From assembly GCA_949987705.1 (NCBI GenBank), contig OX465282.1, positions 81,518,070 through 81,582,069 on the forward strand: 64,000 nucleotides of DNA, given 5' to 3'. Positions 18,766 to 29,658 of this stretch are shown piece after piece. A program made the translations under genes and the position numbers. Source of the stretch: Thereva unica. Lineage: Eukaryota; Arthropoda; Insecta; Diptera; Therevidae. The notes beneath the pieces were generated by a model. That model saw nothing but the letters and a program-made list of their open reading frames with translations. It ran no database searches and had not been told where the DNA came from. How positions within the stretch are numbered: the first letter of the stretch is position 1; every line of letters starts with the position of its first letter.

Positions 18766-20350
18766 CGGGGAGCATTAATCAGCATTAGCGGGAGAGTTTT
18801 GTGAATTTAAAGCGTAAATAAACTCAGCACAAAAGCAAGATCGCGAAGCAAATCCTGATTGGACAAAGGCAAGAGCGCGCTTTCATAGGTGCAACTGGTG
18901 TATTTGTACTGGGCGCAATTGGGCAGGGCGCAATTTCAAAAAAGTGAAAGAATAATTCCGTGCCTTCATTTAAAATGAGTGTTTGTGTCTTCTTTAATTT
19001 TCCTTTACTGCTATCAAAAAATGAACAAAAATGAAGGGGGCGCAATATGTATATGCACCGGGCGCAAAAAAGGCAAACGCCGGCTTATTATGAGAGTGAC
19101 CAATATGGATGGTAGTAAGTGGATGTTACATCTACTTCAGTGAAAGTTACGTCTACTTTACTTCTGCGTTACTTTTCATTTAAGTTTGGTCTTATGTCTG
19201 GACTATAAAGTTGATGCATCAAAATTATCCAACCAAACTATCCTATTTGACGGATTATCAAAAAAGCGTACGCCTGTGATGGAAGACAACCCCTTTTCTA
19301 TTAGTAAATTATTTGGCGTAATTCTTTCGATTATTTGCAGGGCATAATTTCTCTAGTTGTCCATATTAGAGTTGAGAATGAAACGTCTTATTAATTGGAA
19401 ATACAGAATGCAGACAAACAAATCTATTGAAATTTGGACAGGACAATGACGGTCGAGTCAGCTAACTGAAAATATAAATGAGCATATTGTATGAGACTCA
19501 ATGCGCATGGAAACAGCGATTTTAAGATTCCCTTCTTTTATAACGCGGGCTGTAAATGCTGAAGTTTGAGAAGGGCTCCAACAGCTGCCGCATTTTTCGT
19601 TAAAATCCCCTTTAATAGTATTGGGCTACGATGATGGGAAATAAAACCTCCAGATATTGGACAGAGAATTGTTTAAGCTTAAGCTCGGTCGTCTACGAGG
19701 CTTTCTATCTAAAGACAGACTGAAATAAATTACAGAGAGAAATTACTGATTCAAGCTCTCTGGGTTTGTTAAAGTTTATAATTCAGCCCAACCTTGAAGC
19801 ACGGATATAGCCTGCGCCAAAACAATTGGAAATCTCAAAATCGATTTTTTTGATGCGCAGTGAAAGCCTCAAATCTTCTCCACGAAAGTAGCTTCGAAAA
19901 GAAAAGTGCACCTCGTCATTCCGTTCGTTTAAAACCCCAAATCACCCGCTCATTTATATTTTCAATCAAAAATTCAATCCGTCTCACTACGACTCTTTTC
20001 CTGGTCAGATGCTATGGTGGAGTGTTGTTCCCGGTAAACGAGTTTCAAAAGGGAAATTAAAATGCATATGCGCTTGAGTTTTATCCATACGCGGAATGTT
20101 AATGTATGCGGGAGTTGTCATTGATTCGCCTGCGCGTAAAATTCCCATTTATTTTGGCGCGCACTATACCGAACATTCATTAATGATTCATTGCGTTTAC
20201 ATGATGCCTTGAATTCTTGGATTGAAAATTACTTGAAATTCAAGTTGGGTTTTGATTCATTGATTAAAAGAAGCAATTCGAAAGTAGGGGGCAGCAAATT
20301 TATGGTTCGCCCCGGGTGGCACAAATCCACGCTACGCTACTGAGGCCCGT

Positions 20351-20512
20351 GAGGACATAGTTCATTGACCTCTGAAAAGTCGCAGGAGCTCCTTTGCGCC
20401 CAAATGGCATGCGCTTAAATTCATAATGTCCGTAGTTAGTGCTGAATGCGGTTTTGGCTCGATCTTTGGGGTCGACCAGGACCTGATGATAGCCGCTGGC
20501 TAGATCGAGAGT
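20351..20512 (-). pseudogene. Gypsy-2 RT middle segment
   Basis: The minus strand reads [19 protein letters not shown] and [18 protein letters not shown], the catalytic Asp-containing strand (first Asp of the RT triad) and the following fingers. It is bounded by the hAT target duplication on the left and the LINE target duplication GAGT (20509-20512) on the right. Confidence 0.8.
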
Positions 20513-22707
20513 TTTTTTTTTTTTTTTTTTATGTGACAGTGCTAAGCTCAGGAGTCACCCTTTGTACTACCAGTCCGTCATGCCATTTGTCACGTCATGG
20601 TGCAATGTCTAGCAGTAAGCTTAGTACGGGGAGGGGAGGGGGGTATAGGTTAAGGGTTAAAAGGAACGGGGGGGTATTGAAGAAGGTGGTGATGAACCCT
20701 GCGTTTGAACTCTTGGATGTTGTAGGAGCTCGGAAATACTGACTGCGAGAGACTATTCCACAGTCGAGTTGTTCTATTAACAAACGAATTCATATCTTGT
20801 TGAGTGCGTGAAAGGGGGAGTTGCAGGTGAAGGGAATGAGACGAGTGGGCTAATCTGGTGTTGCGGTTGTAAGATTGCCGTGGAGGCAGGAGAGCGTTTA
20901 ACTCGGAGGAACAGTCACTGTGGTAGTAGCGATAAAATTTTGTCAGTGCTGCTACATTCCTACGGTGGCTGAGGGGGTCGATGGTGGAGCCAGCGGTGTC
21001 GTCATCAATTAATTTAAGGGCCTTTTTTGGACCTTATCTAACCATGCCAAGGTGGTTATTGGAGCGCCGCCCCAAACGAGGGAGTTATATTCGAGAAGAG
21101 GACGTATGTAGGATTTATAAATAACAGCACGGGCCGATGGCTGGAGGAGGAACTTGCACCTCTTAAGAAATCCCAAGCACTGGGATGCTTGTTTGGCGAT
21201 TTGGAATATGTGATCATTCCAACGAAGGTCTTTGGCTAATGTCACGCCTAAGATGTGTAGGGATGGGTCGGCCTTTAGTTCAACGTCATCCACTGTCAAG
21301 GATGGTGAGGTGTTGAACTTCTTTTTTGAGATAAGACAGTACTTGGTTTTAGAGGCGTTGAATTTGACACGATTCTTCTCTCCCCAATCTAGAATTAGTG
21401 TGATGTCTTTTTTAATAGAGTTGAACATTAGTTCACGATCATCAAGACAGGATCTGGCATGTGTCTGTCTTGTATCGAAGCTGTACGAGTAACGTAGAGT
21501 ACCGTCGTCAGCGAAGCTGAGAAGTGGGTTGGAGGGGATTGAAAGTAGGTCATTTATAAAGATGAGAAAAAGGGCCGGTGATAAAATTGACCCCTGAGGG
21601 ACCCCCGCAGAGATGGGGTGAGATTCAGATTTGACGCCATCCAATAATACCTTAATTGAACGGCCGGAAAGGAAACTCTCAACCCACTTATACAGAAGTG
21701 AGTCAATTCCAATAGCTTGGAGTTTAGCTAACAAGGCTGAGTGCCATACTCTATCAAAAGCCTTGGAGATATCCAAAGCAACCAAACTAGATTCGCCAGA
21801 TCCATGCAAACTTCGGCTGAGGTGTTCTGTAAGGCAAACTAAAAGATCACCAGTGGATCTTTTTTGACGGAAGCCGTATTGTTTGTCGCTGATAAGTTGG
21901 TTGGATTCTAAATATCCCATAAGCTTTTTGTTAATTATCGTCTCCATGGTTTTGGAGAGAATAGAAGTAATTGCTATTGGGCGGTAGTTGGAGGGATCGC
22001 TGGAGTCACCTTTTTTCGGTATTGGCTGAACATGGGCAAGTTTCCAAGAGTCTGGGTAAACTCCGGAAGAGTATGATAGGGCAAAAAGTTTGCGCAGAGG
22101 TCTAGCCAAAGTTGAGGCGCATTGTTTTAAGACGATAGGGGGTATATTATCGGGTCCAGTCGATTTGTTTACATCGAGCTCCTTGAGGCACCTGTACACC
22201 TCGCGAGTCCTGAAGAAAACCCTGTCCATTAGATGAGCGCTGAGCTCAATAACCGGGGGTAGCATATCAGTTTGGGGTAAAGAAGAATTGGAAGCAAACA
22301 GAGATGCTAATAAATCGGCCTTGGATTTGCTGTCTGTTATCACCTTCTCATTGTGGATAAGTGAAGGAGTTGTGGATGAAGTGAAATTCTTCTTAATGGA
22401 GCTTACCAAGGACCAGAAGTTCTTGCTACCAGAGGTTGCATTAAGGAGTTTACTTCTCAACTTGCTGTCAAATGAATTTTTGACATTCCTGATGGTGACT
22501 TTACAGGAATTTCTTAGTTTTATATACTCTGCACGGAGCGATTCACTCGGGGAGCTCTTGTAAGCTCGAAAGGCGGCTTCTTTATTTCTGATTGCATTCA
22601 TACACTCCTGATTAAACCATCTGTTGGGCCTAGCCTTCACAGATTTGGTAGAATGAGGAATGAACAAATGCATTCCTGCCTGTATGATCCTGGTGATACG
22701 GATAGCG
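20513..22707 (-). mobile_element. LINE family A, 5'-truncated copy in Gypsy-2 RT
   Basis: The poly-T (poly-A tail) begins at 20513. The copy ends at 22707, in the endonuclease-RT linker, so it is 5'-truncated. GAGT flanks it at 20509-20512 and 22708-22711. It is very similar to the copy at 39813-49123, including the 3' UTR, suggesting recent activity. Confidence 0.9.
21009..22673 (-). CDS. LINE family A RT ORF (truncated at both ends)
   Basis: This 554-codon frame starts in the linker (HLFIPHSTKSVKARPNRWFNQ, then KLRNSCKVTIRNVKNSFDSKL). It continues through the RT motifs SNYRPIAITSILSKTME, YGFRQKRSTGDLL, ALDISKAFDRVWH, GVPQGSILSPALF and LSFADDGTLRYS. It stops early at LAWLDKVQKRPLN because a one-base change of frame occurs near 21035 (compare 40330, where the frame stays open). 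The last ~100 residues are therefore out of frame. The endonuclease is missing. Confidence 0.85.
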   Translation of the reverse strand: MHLFIPHSTKSVKARPNRWFNQECMNAIRNKEAAFRAYKSSPSESLRAEYIKLRNSCKVTIRNVKNSFDSKLRSKLLNATSGSKNFWSLVSSIKKNFTSSTTPSLIHNEKVITDSKSKADLLASLFASNSSLPQTDMLPPVIELSAHLMDRVFFRTREVYRCLKELDVNKSTGPDNIPPIVLKQCASTLARPLRKLFALSYSSGVYPDSWKLAHVQPIPKKGDSSDPSNYRPIAITSILSKTMETIINKKLMGYLESNQLISDKQYGFRQKRSTGDLLVCLTEHLSRSLHGSGESSLVALDISKAFDRVWHSALLAKLQAIGIDSLLYKWVESFLSGRSIKVLLDGVKSESHPISAGVPQGSILSPALFLIFINDLLSIPSNPLLSFADDGTLRYSYSFDTRQTHARSCLDDRELMFNSIKKDITLILDWGEKNRVKFNASKTKYCLISKKKFNTSPSLTVDDVELKADPSLHILGVTLAKDLRWNDHIFQIAKQASQCLGFLKRCKFLLQPSARAVIYKSYIRPLLEYNSLVWGGAPITTLAWLDKVQKRPLN

Positions 22708-23160
22708 GAGTAGAGAAATAGCGAGAATGACCTAACTGGTCTAAGATATCCCCAATACGGGGTAGGGGGTAGGCGTCGCCGATAGTTTTTTCATTCAATT
22801 TACGAAAGTCGACGACGACCCGCCACCTTTTTTCATTATCAGGACCCGCTTTTTTGGGAACTAGTAGTAAGGGGGAGTTCCACGGGCTTTTACTGGGCTG
22901 GACAATGTCATTTTCCAGCATTTCCTTCATTTGTTCATTTATAATTTGCCTCTGGGACTCTGGCAGTCTATACATTTTCTGATTTACAGTGGCTTGATCC
23001 TGCATCAGCGGAATTTCGTGACTTATCGCGGTAGTAAAGGTGAGTAGGTCTCCTTTCAGATGGAAAATATCGTTGTATTCATGACATAGCTCTATGATTG
23101 ATTCCTTCTCTTCAACACTTAAGCTGCTGTCCAATTTTAGTTCTTCTAGAAATCTTTCCA
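22637..23160 (-). pseudogene. Gypsy-2 RT N-terminal part
   Basis: From about residue 1 to 140 the frame encodes the entry to the Gypsy RT: EYNDIFHLKGDLLTF, YRLPESQRQIINEQM, SPWNSPLLLVPKK, RWRVVVDFRKLNEKT and YPLPRIGDILDQLGHSRYFS. The catalytic strand follows on the far side of the LINE at 20512. The last ~25 residues of the open frame belong to the LINE, not to Gypsy-2. Confidence 0.8.
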
Positions 23161-23611
23161 GACGGTCAGGACATTCGATATGACCCTGTCTTCCGTTGCC
23201 TGTGGGCGCGTGCTGTATATAATGAACCCAGCTGCTTTTTTGCTCTTTTTATTCTTAGTTGCTCGCCCGTTTAGTTTTTGTGGTTTAGCCGGAGGCGATT
23301 TTTTAGTATGCGCTAACTTAGGATTCTGGTTCGAGGGCGTGATAGTCCTTTTTGGTGTCCCACCGTGGTTCCATATGTTTACTAGGTGGTTTAATATGAA
23401 CACCGCTACGGTGGTCAGAAATGCCATTATTGCCTTGTGGGAGGGTCTTTTAGGTTCGTTATTGTTCGGGTCCTTGGGTGGATGAGACCTCTTAGGGATT
23501 GGGAAGATTGCCTTTTCTACGACGTTATCTGAGCCCATGGGTAGAATTCCGTTAGATAGGAAGACTCCGCCGTCTATTTCTTGCGAGAAACAGACCATCT
23601 CCTCTTTTTTT
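23161..23611 (-). pseudogene. Gypsy-2 protease-RT spacer region
   Basis: The frame contains EEMVCFSQEIDGGVFLSNG upstream, a hydrophobic stretch AIMAFLTTVAVFILNHLV that could span a membrane, and a Lys/Pro-rich region. It lies between protease and RT in the pol polyprotein. The beginning is probably protease C-terminal or linker. I do not recognise a domain; the hydrophobic stretch in a pol spacer is unusual and may reflect a frame change. Confidence 0.5.
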
Positions 23612-23750
23612 TTTTTATGTGAAAGTCTAAGCTTAGGTGTCACCCTTTGCACTACCAGTCCGTCTTGTCTTACACGTCAACGTCAGGTGTCCGGTAGGAA
23701 GCTTAGCTCGAAGGATAGAGAAAAAATAAAATAGATTAAAGCCTTTACGG
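23612..23750 (-). mobile_element. Short, divergent LINE tail related to family A
   Basis: The poly-T at 23609-23620 is followed by a sequence like the LINE family A 3' end ('gtctaagcttaggtgtcaccctttg' against 'gtgctaagctcaggagtcaccctttg'), then diverges. Only about 130 bp are present. It represents a sister subfamily or an older copy. I could not define a clean target duplication. Confidence 0.65.
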
Positions 23751-23955
23751 GATCATGACTAGCTTTTGGGTTTGGCATTGCGGCTTTTCTAGTTCCACGG
23801 TTTTCTGCAATGGTGGAGTTTTTTTTGTATGTGGCAGTGCTAAGCTCAGGAGTCACCCTTTGTACTACCAGTCCGTCATGTCATTTGTCATGTCATGGTG
23901 CAATGTCTAGCAGTAAGCTTAGTACGAGAGGGATGGTGGGGGAATAGGTTAAGGA

Positions 23956-25110
23956 TTATAAAGGTACGGGGGGGTATTGAAGAAGGTGGTGATGAGCCCT
24001 GCGTTTGAACTCTTGGATGTTGTAGGAGCTCGGAAAAACTGACTGCGAGAGATTATTCCACAGTCGAGTTGTTCTATTTACAAACGAATTCATATCTTGT
24101 TGAGTGCGTGAAAGGGGGAGTTGCAGGTGGAGGGAATGAGACGAGTGGGCTAATCTGGTGTTGCAGGTATAAGATTGCCGTGGAGGCAGGAGAGCGTTTA
24201 GCTCGGAGGAACAGTCACTATGAAAGTAGCGATAGAATTTTGTCAGTGCAGCTACATTCCTACGGTGGCTCAAGGGGTCGATGGTGGAGCAGATGGTGTC
24301 GCCATCAATTAGTTTAAGGGCCCTTTTTTGGACCTTATCTAACCATGCTAAGGTGGTTATCGACGCGCCGCCACAAACGATGGAGTTATATTCGAGAAGA
24401 GGCCGAATGTAGGATTTATAAATAACAGCACGGGCCGATGGCTGGAGGAGGAACTTGCACCTCTTAAGAAATCCCAAGCACTGAGATCCTTGTTTGGCGA
24501 TTTGGAATATGTGGTCATTCCATCGCAAGTCTTTGGCTAAAGTCACGCCTAAGATGTGTAGGGAGGGATCGGCCGTTAGTTCAACTTTGTCCACTTTCAA
24601 GGATGGAGAGCTGTTGATCTTTTTCTTTGAAATGAGACAGTACTTGGTTTTGTCGGAGTTGCATTCAACACGATTCTTCTCTCCCCACTTTAGAATCAGT
24701 TTAATGTCGTTATTAATCGACTTGGACATTAGTTCGCGATCATCAAGACAGGATCTGGCATGAGTCTGTCTTGTATCGAAGCTGTACGAGTAACGTAGAG
24801 TACCGTCGTCAGCGAAGCTGAGAAGTGGGTTGGAGGGGACTGAAAGTAGGTCATTTATAAAAATGAGAAATAGGGCCGGTGATAAAATTGACCCCTGGGG
24901 GACTCCCGCAGAGATGGGGTGAGATTCAGATTTGACGCCATCCAATACTGCCTTAATTGAACGGCCGGAAAGGAAACTCTCAACCCACTTATACAGAAGC
25001 GAGTCAATTCCAATAGCTTTGAGTTTAGCTAACAAGACTGAGTGCCATACTCTATCAAAAGCCTTGGAGATATCCAAAGCAACCAAACTGGATTCACCAG
25101 ATCCATGCAA
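23956..25110 (-). pseudogene. LINE family A RT, C-terminal two thirds
   Basis: This 384-codon frame starts at HGSGESSLVALDISKAFDRVWH and includes the catalytic LSFADDGTLRYS box. It ends in the conserved C-terminal motifs (TRLWNNLSQSVFPSSYNIQ). A small 'gatcagatcagatc' duplication near 25155 puts it out of frame with the upstream part. The product would lack the RT fingers. Confidence 0.85.
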
Positions 25111-25311
25111 ACTTCGGCTGAGGTGCTCTGTAAGGCAAACTAAAAGATCACCATCAGATCAGATCTTTTTTGTCGGAAGCCGTATTGTTTGTCGTTGATA
25201 AGTTGGTTGGATTCTAGATATCCAATTAGCTTTTTGTTGATTATCGTCTCCATGGTTTTGGAGAGAATAGAAGTAATTGCTATTGGGCGGTAGTTGGAGG
25301 GATCGCTGGAG

Positions 25312-26916
25312 TCACCTTTTTTCGGTATGGGCTGAACATGGGCAATTTTCCAAGAATCTGGATAAACTCCGGAGCGGTATGATAGGTTTGCGCAGAGGTT
25401 TAGCCAAAGGTGAGGCGCATTGTTTTAAGACGATGGGGGGTATATTATCGGGTCCAGTGGATTTATTGGCGTCGAGCTCTTTGAGACACCTGTACACCTC
25501 GCGAGTCCTGAAGAAAACCCTGGGCATTAAATGAGCGCTGTGCTCGAGGACCGGGGGTAGCGTATCATTTTGGGGTAGAGAAGAATTTGATGCAAACAGA
25601 GATGCTAGTAAATCGGCCTTGGATTTGCTGTTTGTTATCACCTTCTCATTATGGATAAGTGAAGGAGTTGTGGATGAAGTGAAATTCTTCTTAATGGAGC
25701 TTACCAAGGACCAGAAGTGTTTGCTACCAGAAGTGGCGTTAAGGAGGTTACTTCTCAACTTGCTGTCAAATGAATTTTTGACATTCCTGATGGTGACTTT
25801 ACAGGAATTTCTAAGTTTTATATATTCTAGGCGGAGCGATTCACTCGGAAAACTCTTGTATGCTCGAAAGGCGGCTTCTTTGTTTCTAATTGCGTTCATA
25901 CATTCCTGATGAAACCATCTGTTGGACCTAGGCTTCACAGATTTGGTAGAATGAGGAATGAATAAATGTATTCCTGCCTGAATGATCCTGGTGATACGGA
26001 TAGCGACAGAGTTGATGTTTTTGGTTCGGAAACACTGATCCCAGTCGGTGGCCTGGAAATAATGAATCAGCTCCAGCCAATTGGCCTTCCCATAATGCCA
26101 TACAGTTCTCCTGACTGGTTTGGGAGGGGTGGGAAATTCGAAAGGGAAGCTGGCACTGACTAAGCAGTGGTCCGAATTGCCGAGAGGTGAATCTACTTCG
26201 ACGGAGTACCTCGCTGGATGTGGGGTAAGAAAAAGATCAAGGAGATAGGTTCCTTGATCAGAAACATCCGGGACTATCGTGGGATGGTCCACAATTTGGT
26301 GTAAATTATTGGTGTCTGCAAAGAGCTCAACGTCCTTGCCAGAAACACTGGTGCAATTTGAGTACGTCAGCCAGTTTACATTGTGAACATTGAAATCACC
26401 CGCAACAATGATTTCACACTCAGGATTGGATGATAAGAATCCCGAGATTTGTTCAGATATAACATCAAATGATGAAGTTGAAGCTTCGTTACTTATGTTA
26501 GGGCTTCTGTATAGGAAGCAGAAGAATATGACGTGGCTTCGGAAGATGATTTTAATCCAAAGATAATTAAAATCTGAAGTCGTGCATGAATATATTTTAT
26601 AATAAGCAACGTCATCCCTAACATAGATGGCAATGCCTCTATGGGGGGAGAGATTGTGCACTAAAGTGTACCCCGATATCTGGTAATGACTTAAGCCATT
26701 ATCGGGTGATATTTGGGTTTCACTAAGTGCGAAGATTGGGGGTTTATAATTTAGTAAGTGGCACTCAACAAACGAGAAATTCGCATGAAGTCCACGAATG
26801 TTACAGAGGTCAATAGCAAAGCTTGACCTGTAACGGGACTTCGGTTGCGCGGGTTCAATCGCCACATTCTTAGGGATATTTTCCGGAATTACATTTGCCG
26901 CATCCATCAAAGGCAA
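25312..26916 (-). pseudogene. LINE family A endonuclease and RT N-terminus
   Basis: This 534-codon frame starts with a short basic N-terminus. An APE-type endonuclease follows at about residues 35-245: IDLCNIRGLHANFSFVE, ALSETQI (catalytic Glu), FCFLYRSPN, VAGDFNVHNVNWL, and the terminal LGNSDHCLVSA with the catalytic SDH. The linker and RT fingers (SKADLLASLFASNSS, REVYRCLKELD) follow. The frame is lost after LRKP because about ten codons are deleted near 25385. The endonuclease nicks the target DNA to prime reverse transcription. Confidence 0.85.
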
Positions 26917-27266
26917 TAAAATTTGTCCGCATTAAAGTGTTATGCCTTTTGAGACGGGATAAATTTCATCGACCGTGAGATTTTGGCCGCGACACATGCA
27001 GGTCCCAGAATCGAGTGAGGAACGGGAGCAAGGGTATTTACTTGTGCGTCGGTCGCGAGTCTTGTCTAGTAAAGCGTGATGAAGCCTTGCCGTTAGACTG
27101 CGTCGATTGTGTTGTTGTTTTGTTTTTCTTTTGGTGAACACTTTTTCACTTCACTTTTTGTGTTTTTTTTTTTTTGTTTTTGTTGCTCTGTTTTTTTCTT
27201 TCGCGCGTTTTTTAGGGACCGGATCAGCACACGTCCGCACTCGTTGCTGTCCCAGACCAAACTTCC

Positions 27267-27614
27267 AGTTTGGCGTTCTTCGGTTGTCTGCGTGGTTGAG
27301 CAGTAAGTATCCTTAATAGGGATCTTGGAGGCACTGTGGCTAGCGCATTTAGTCGCTACTGATGCTTTCCTTGAAGAATGGTTCTCATCGACTGTTCCCT
27401 TTAGTTTTGGCTGCTCGTTGATAGTTAGGGGGACGCTGAACGCTGTGGGGTTGGTTTCTGTACCTGGAAATTTCAACTGTTGTTTTGGTCCTTCCAAATT
27501 GCTGTTTTTGGAGATAAAATCGTATTCTATCAATCCATCGTTTAAGAAGTCCGGCGTGTCGGGTACTACCTGAAAAGGGTTGGGTATTTTGGTTTGGAGG
27601 GGGGAATTTCCTTC
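27267..27614 (-). pseudogene. Gypsy-2 protease C-terminal part
   Basis: The minus strand reads FQVVPDTPDFLNDGLIEYDF and on through FSVPLTINEQPKLKGTV, running toward ERQT where the LINE enters. It follows the protease active site across the RTE-like LINE insertion. Only the position within pol supports the protease assignment for the downstream half. Confidence 0.55.
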
Positions 27615-27998
27615 TATCTATCTATCTATGTGCCCCTTAATCCCTCGTGGGACATAGGGCGGAAACAGTTGCCCTCCAGCGGACTCTGTTTTGCGCGACA
27701 GCTCTTAGCTCTGACCAGGATCTCCCAGTAGTTGCGGCCTCTGCTAGTAGGGTTCTCCTCCACGTTGTTCTAGGTCTTCCAACTCGACGGGATCCTTGCG
27801 GGTTCCAGTCAAGGGCCTGTTTGGCTAGATTTTCGTTATCGTGTCGCAAGGTGTGGCCAACCCAATTCCATTTCCTTCGCCTGATTTGGTCGTCTATCCT
27901 TTCTTGGCCGGCACGGCGCCATAGCTCTTCATTTGAAATTCTATCTTGCCAGCGGATTTTTAGGATACGACGTAGGCATCTGTTTATGAAGACTTGTA
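27615..27998 (-). mobile_element. RTE-like LINE 3' end, 5'-truncated
   Basis: The minus strand encodes the C-terminus of a LINE ORF: INRCLRRILKIRWQDRISNE, WVGHTLRHDNENLAKQALDW, GSRRVGRPRTTWRR, and RSWSELRAVAQNRVRWR. The 3' end is a (TAGA)n microsatellite tail (27615-27630) rather than poly-A. A 12-13 bp target duplication (GGAATTTCCTTC at 27603-27614, GGAAATTTCCTTC at 27999-28011) flanks it. These C-terminal motifs and the tail are typical of RTE/BovB-type LINEs, but I have not excluded another clade. Confidence 0.8.
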
Positions 27999-28678
27999 GG
28001 AAATTTCCTTCACAGCTTCCTATTGTTTTGGTGGTTCCGCATGGCGTCTGCAATGTGCATCTTTTGTTTTTGTCCACATTTTTCCCTTTACGCAGTTTGT
28101 TCTTTTTTATTATACTTACCTCGGCACCCGAGTCCACTAGTAACTGTACCCGACCGTCGCGACTAATACCTAATGGTAGCGTTACAAGTGGAATATGCGC
28201 CTGAGGCTGCCGAGTTTTCCCCTTTTTATTTCTACTTATTGTCGAGTCGAGGATTCCATTCGCTCACTGTGTGGCCTCATCTGTTACAGAAGTCACATTT
28301 TTTGGTGAAATTATATACTCTAGGTATGCCAGAGTTGTTGGAAATCTGGTTCTCTTCATTTCTTTGGGGAGCATTCCTAGAATGAGTGTTCGGGTGATGG
28401 GTGTTATTCGGGGGCGGAGTGTTACCGGGGCGTTGTGTATTTTGATTGCTGTTTCTTAGTCGCCTACAGTCCCGAATATCATGATTGTATTCCTGGAAAT
28501 GGGTACAGAAGGGGGTATTTTTTCGCGCTAGGCACTCGCTATAAGTATGTCCCTTCCTGCGGCAGAAATTGCAGATCACAGCCGCTGTTGTTGTCCTAGG
28601 TCTGTTGGGCGGCATGTTTTGTGGTTGGTGCCAGCCTTTAGGGGGCGACTGCGTGCCCTGTGGGTAACTCGCGGTCAT
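27999..28678 (-). pseudogene. Gypsy-2 zinc knuckles and protease active site
   Basis: The upstream frame (28678-28277) has zinc knuckle CNFCRRKGHTYSEC and a second, HFQEYNHDIRDC, with altered spacing. It ends at a stop inside a third (CDFCNR). The next frame (from about 28200) encodes LLVDSGAEVSIIKKNKL, a canonical retropepsin DSG active site. The RTE-like LINE end interrupts after GNFLQ. The ATG at 28678 overlaps the stop of the gag frame by four bases (ATGA). Confidence 0.75.
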
Positions 28679-29658
28679 TGGAGTCGGTTTGTCATAAGTG
28701 GGCGTTTGTGTTGGTGGGTTCCAGCCAGGTGTGTATATTGTGGATCCACTGTTTCCGTTCGGGAATTGGGTTGTCGTATTATATATTCCATACTGAGGCG
28801 TGGGATTGGTGGTTGGCGGTGAGAAGTTTGTGGTATTTTGTGGCGGATAATATGCGGCATTCTGAACCGGATTGATGTGGAGTTTTGGTTACTTAGGGGC
28901 ATGATGTCGGGGTAAATTGTAGCAGAGGCACAGGGCTGTAGGTTTAGGGCAGTTTGTTGTAGGCGCTCCATGTCTAGAGCCTTTTGAACTAGGTTGTCCA
29001 GAGTTTCTTGACCTATGGTTAGGAGGTACTGACAGAGGTGGGGATTGGTAACATCACTCCGTAAGGCATTTTTGGCGAAGTCTTCTAATAGAGTTTGAAC
29101 TGCTGGTGCTGCTAATGCACCATATTTGGTGGTGGTTGCTTCCTTGCAAACTTGCAGCATTTGTTTAATTCTGGCCGTGAAGGCAATAAGGGTCTCCAAG
29201 GGGTATTGTCTGGTGGTAATCAATACCACTTCCTGGTAGATTTCTCGGGGTAAATATGTGTGGTTTAGTAGTTTTTCGGCATCCTCAAAAGTTGCCGGTT
29301 GTGTAGACGCTATGAGTTGGTACGCTTCACCGCGTAATCTGGTAGGGTATATTTGGAGAAACGCAGGTTTGTCCTGCTCACTGAGACACTGAAGCGCCCT
29401 TTTGCAGCAACCTATGCAGGTTTGCGATTCAACAACTATATTTGGGGACTGTCCACCAGAGAATATTGGGACTAGCTCCGAGGTTAGTCTAGCTACTCTG
29501 GTGAAATCCGCCATATTTAAAAATTTTGTGGTTTTGAGATCGTAATCGTCTAGCATCAGCTCCTGCTCGGAGTCTGACAGAGGTACGCTCACCCAATTTA
29601 GCAATACCTCACCCCTACTAGTTTTATCGACACTACCTGGCGAAATTTCTTCAGGCAA
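28675..29658 (-). CDS. Gypsy-2 Gag
   Basis: This 327-codon ORF resembles errantivirus-type gags: FLNMADFTRVARLTSELVPI, FLQIYPTRLRGEAYQLI, TFEDAEKLLNHTYLP, and LETLIAFTARIKQMLQVC. It lies first after the leader and ends by overlapping the zinc-knuckle frame, consistent with a -1 shift to Pol. The Met chosen lies ~35 codons before FLNMADF; additional upstream frame toward 29810 (GFPSLQPLDNKN-type) might extend the gag. The leader from 29660 to 30360 has no other ORF. Capsid function is inferred from position and pattern. Confidence 0.7.
   Translation of the reverse strand: MPEEISPGSVDKTSRGEVLLNWVSVPLSDSEQELMLDDYDLKTTKFLNMADFTRVARLTSELVPIFSGGQSPNIVVESQTCIGCCKRALQCLSEQDKPAFLQIYPTRLRGEAYQLIASTQPATFEDAEKLLNHTYLPREIYQEVVLITTRQYPLETLIAFTARIKQMLQVCKEATTTKYGALAAPAVQTLLEDFAKNALRSDVTNPHLCQYLLTIGQETLDNLVQKALDMERLQQTALNLQPCASATIYPDIMPLSNQNSTSIRFRMPHIIRHKIPQTSHRQPPIPRLSMEYIIRQPNSRTETVDPQYTHLAGTHQHKRPLMTNRLQ

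Larger units (their letters stand above)
18030..20342. mobile_element. hAT-type element, 2313 bp, non-autonomous
   Basis: TIRs start CAGTGGCGTAGCGTGG at 18030 and, on the other strand, CAGTAGCGTAGCGTGG at 20342. The 8 bp AGGCCCGT flanks both ends (18022-18029 and 20343-20350), an exact hAT-type target duplication. Gypsy-2 RT coding sequence is collinear on the two sides. Inside I see no transposase. Recognisable cargo: a stretch related to the RTE-like LINE end (18361-18500), a LINE RT scrap, and partial repeats of a 'gcaccgggcgcaa' phrase (18280, 18925, 19055). The remainder (19090-20300) has no recognised content. Confidence 0.85.
23821..27266 (-). mobile_element. LINE family A, near full-length copy in Gypsy-2 protease region
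   Basis: The copy runs from the 5' end (GGAAGTTTGG at 27266) to the poly-A tail (23821). AGTT flanks it at 23817-23820 and 27267-27270, though the run of T makes the left edge uncertain by one or two bases. It is about 3.45 kb: a ~350 bp 5' UTR, a single endonuclease-RT ORF (broken by a deletion and a small duplication), and a ~290 bp 3' UTR with GGGG tracts. No separate gag-like ORF1 exists. Confidence 0.9.

Noticed and set aside
18030..20342. Host gene inside the hAT insertion
   Set aside because: No ORF longer than about 80 codons with any recognisable pattern, apart from LINE scraps; the exact 8 bp duplication and TIRs define a transposon.
27107..27316. Phe-rich plus-strand ORFs in the LINE 5' UTR
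   Set aside because: They result from poly-T tracts on the plus strand and are not conserved in the 5' UTR of the other copies.
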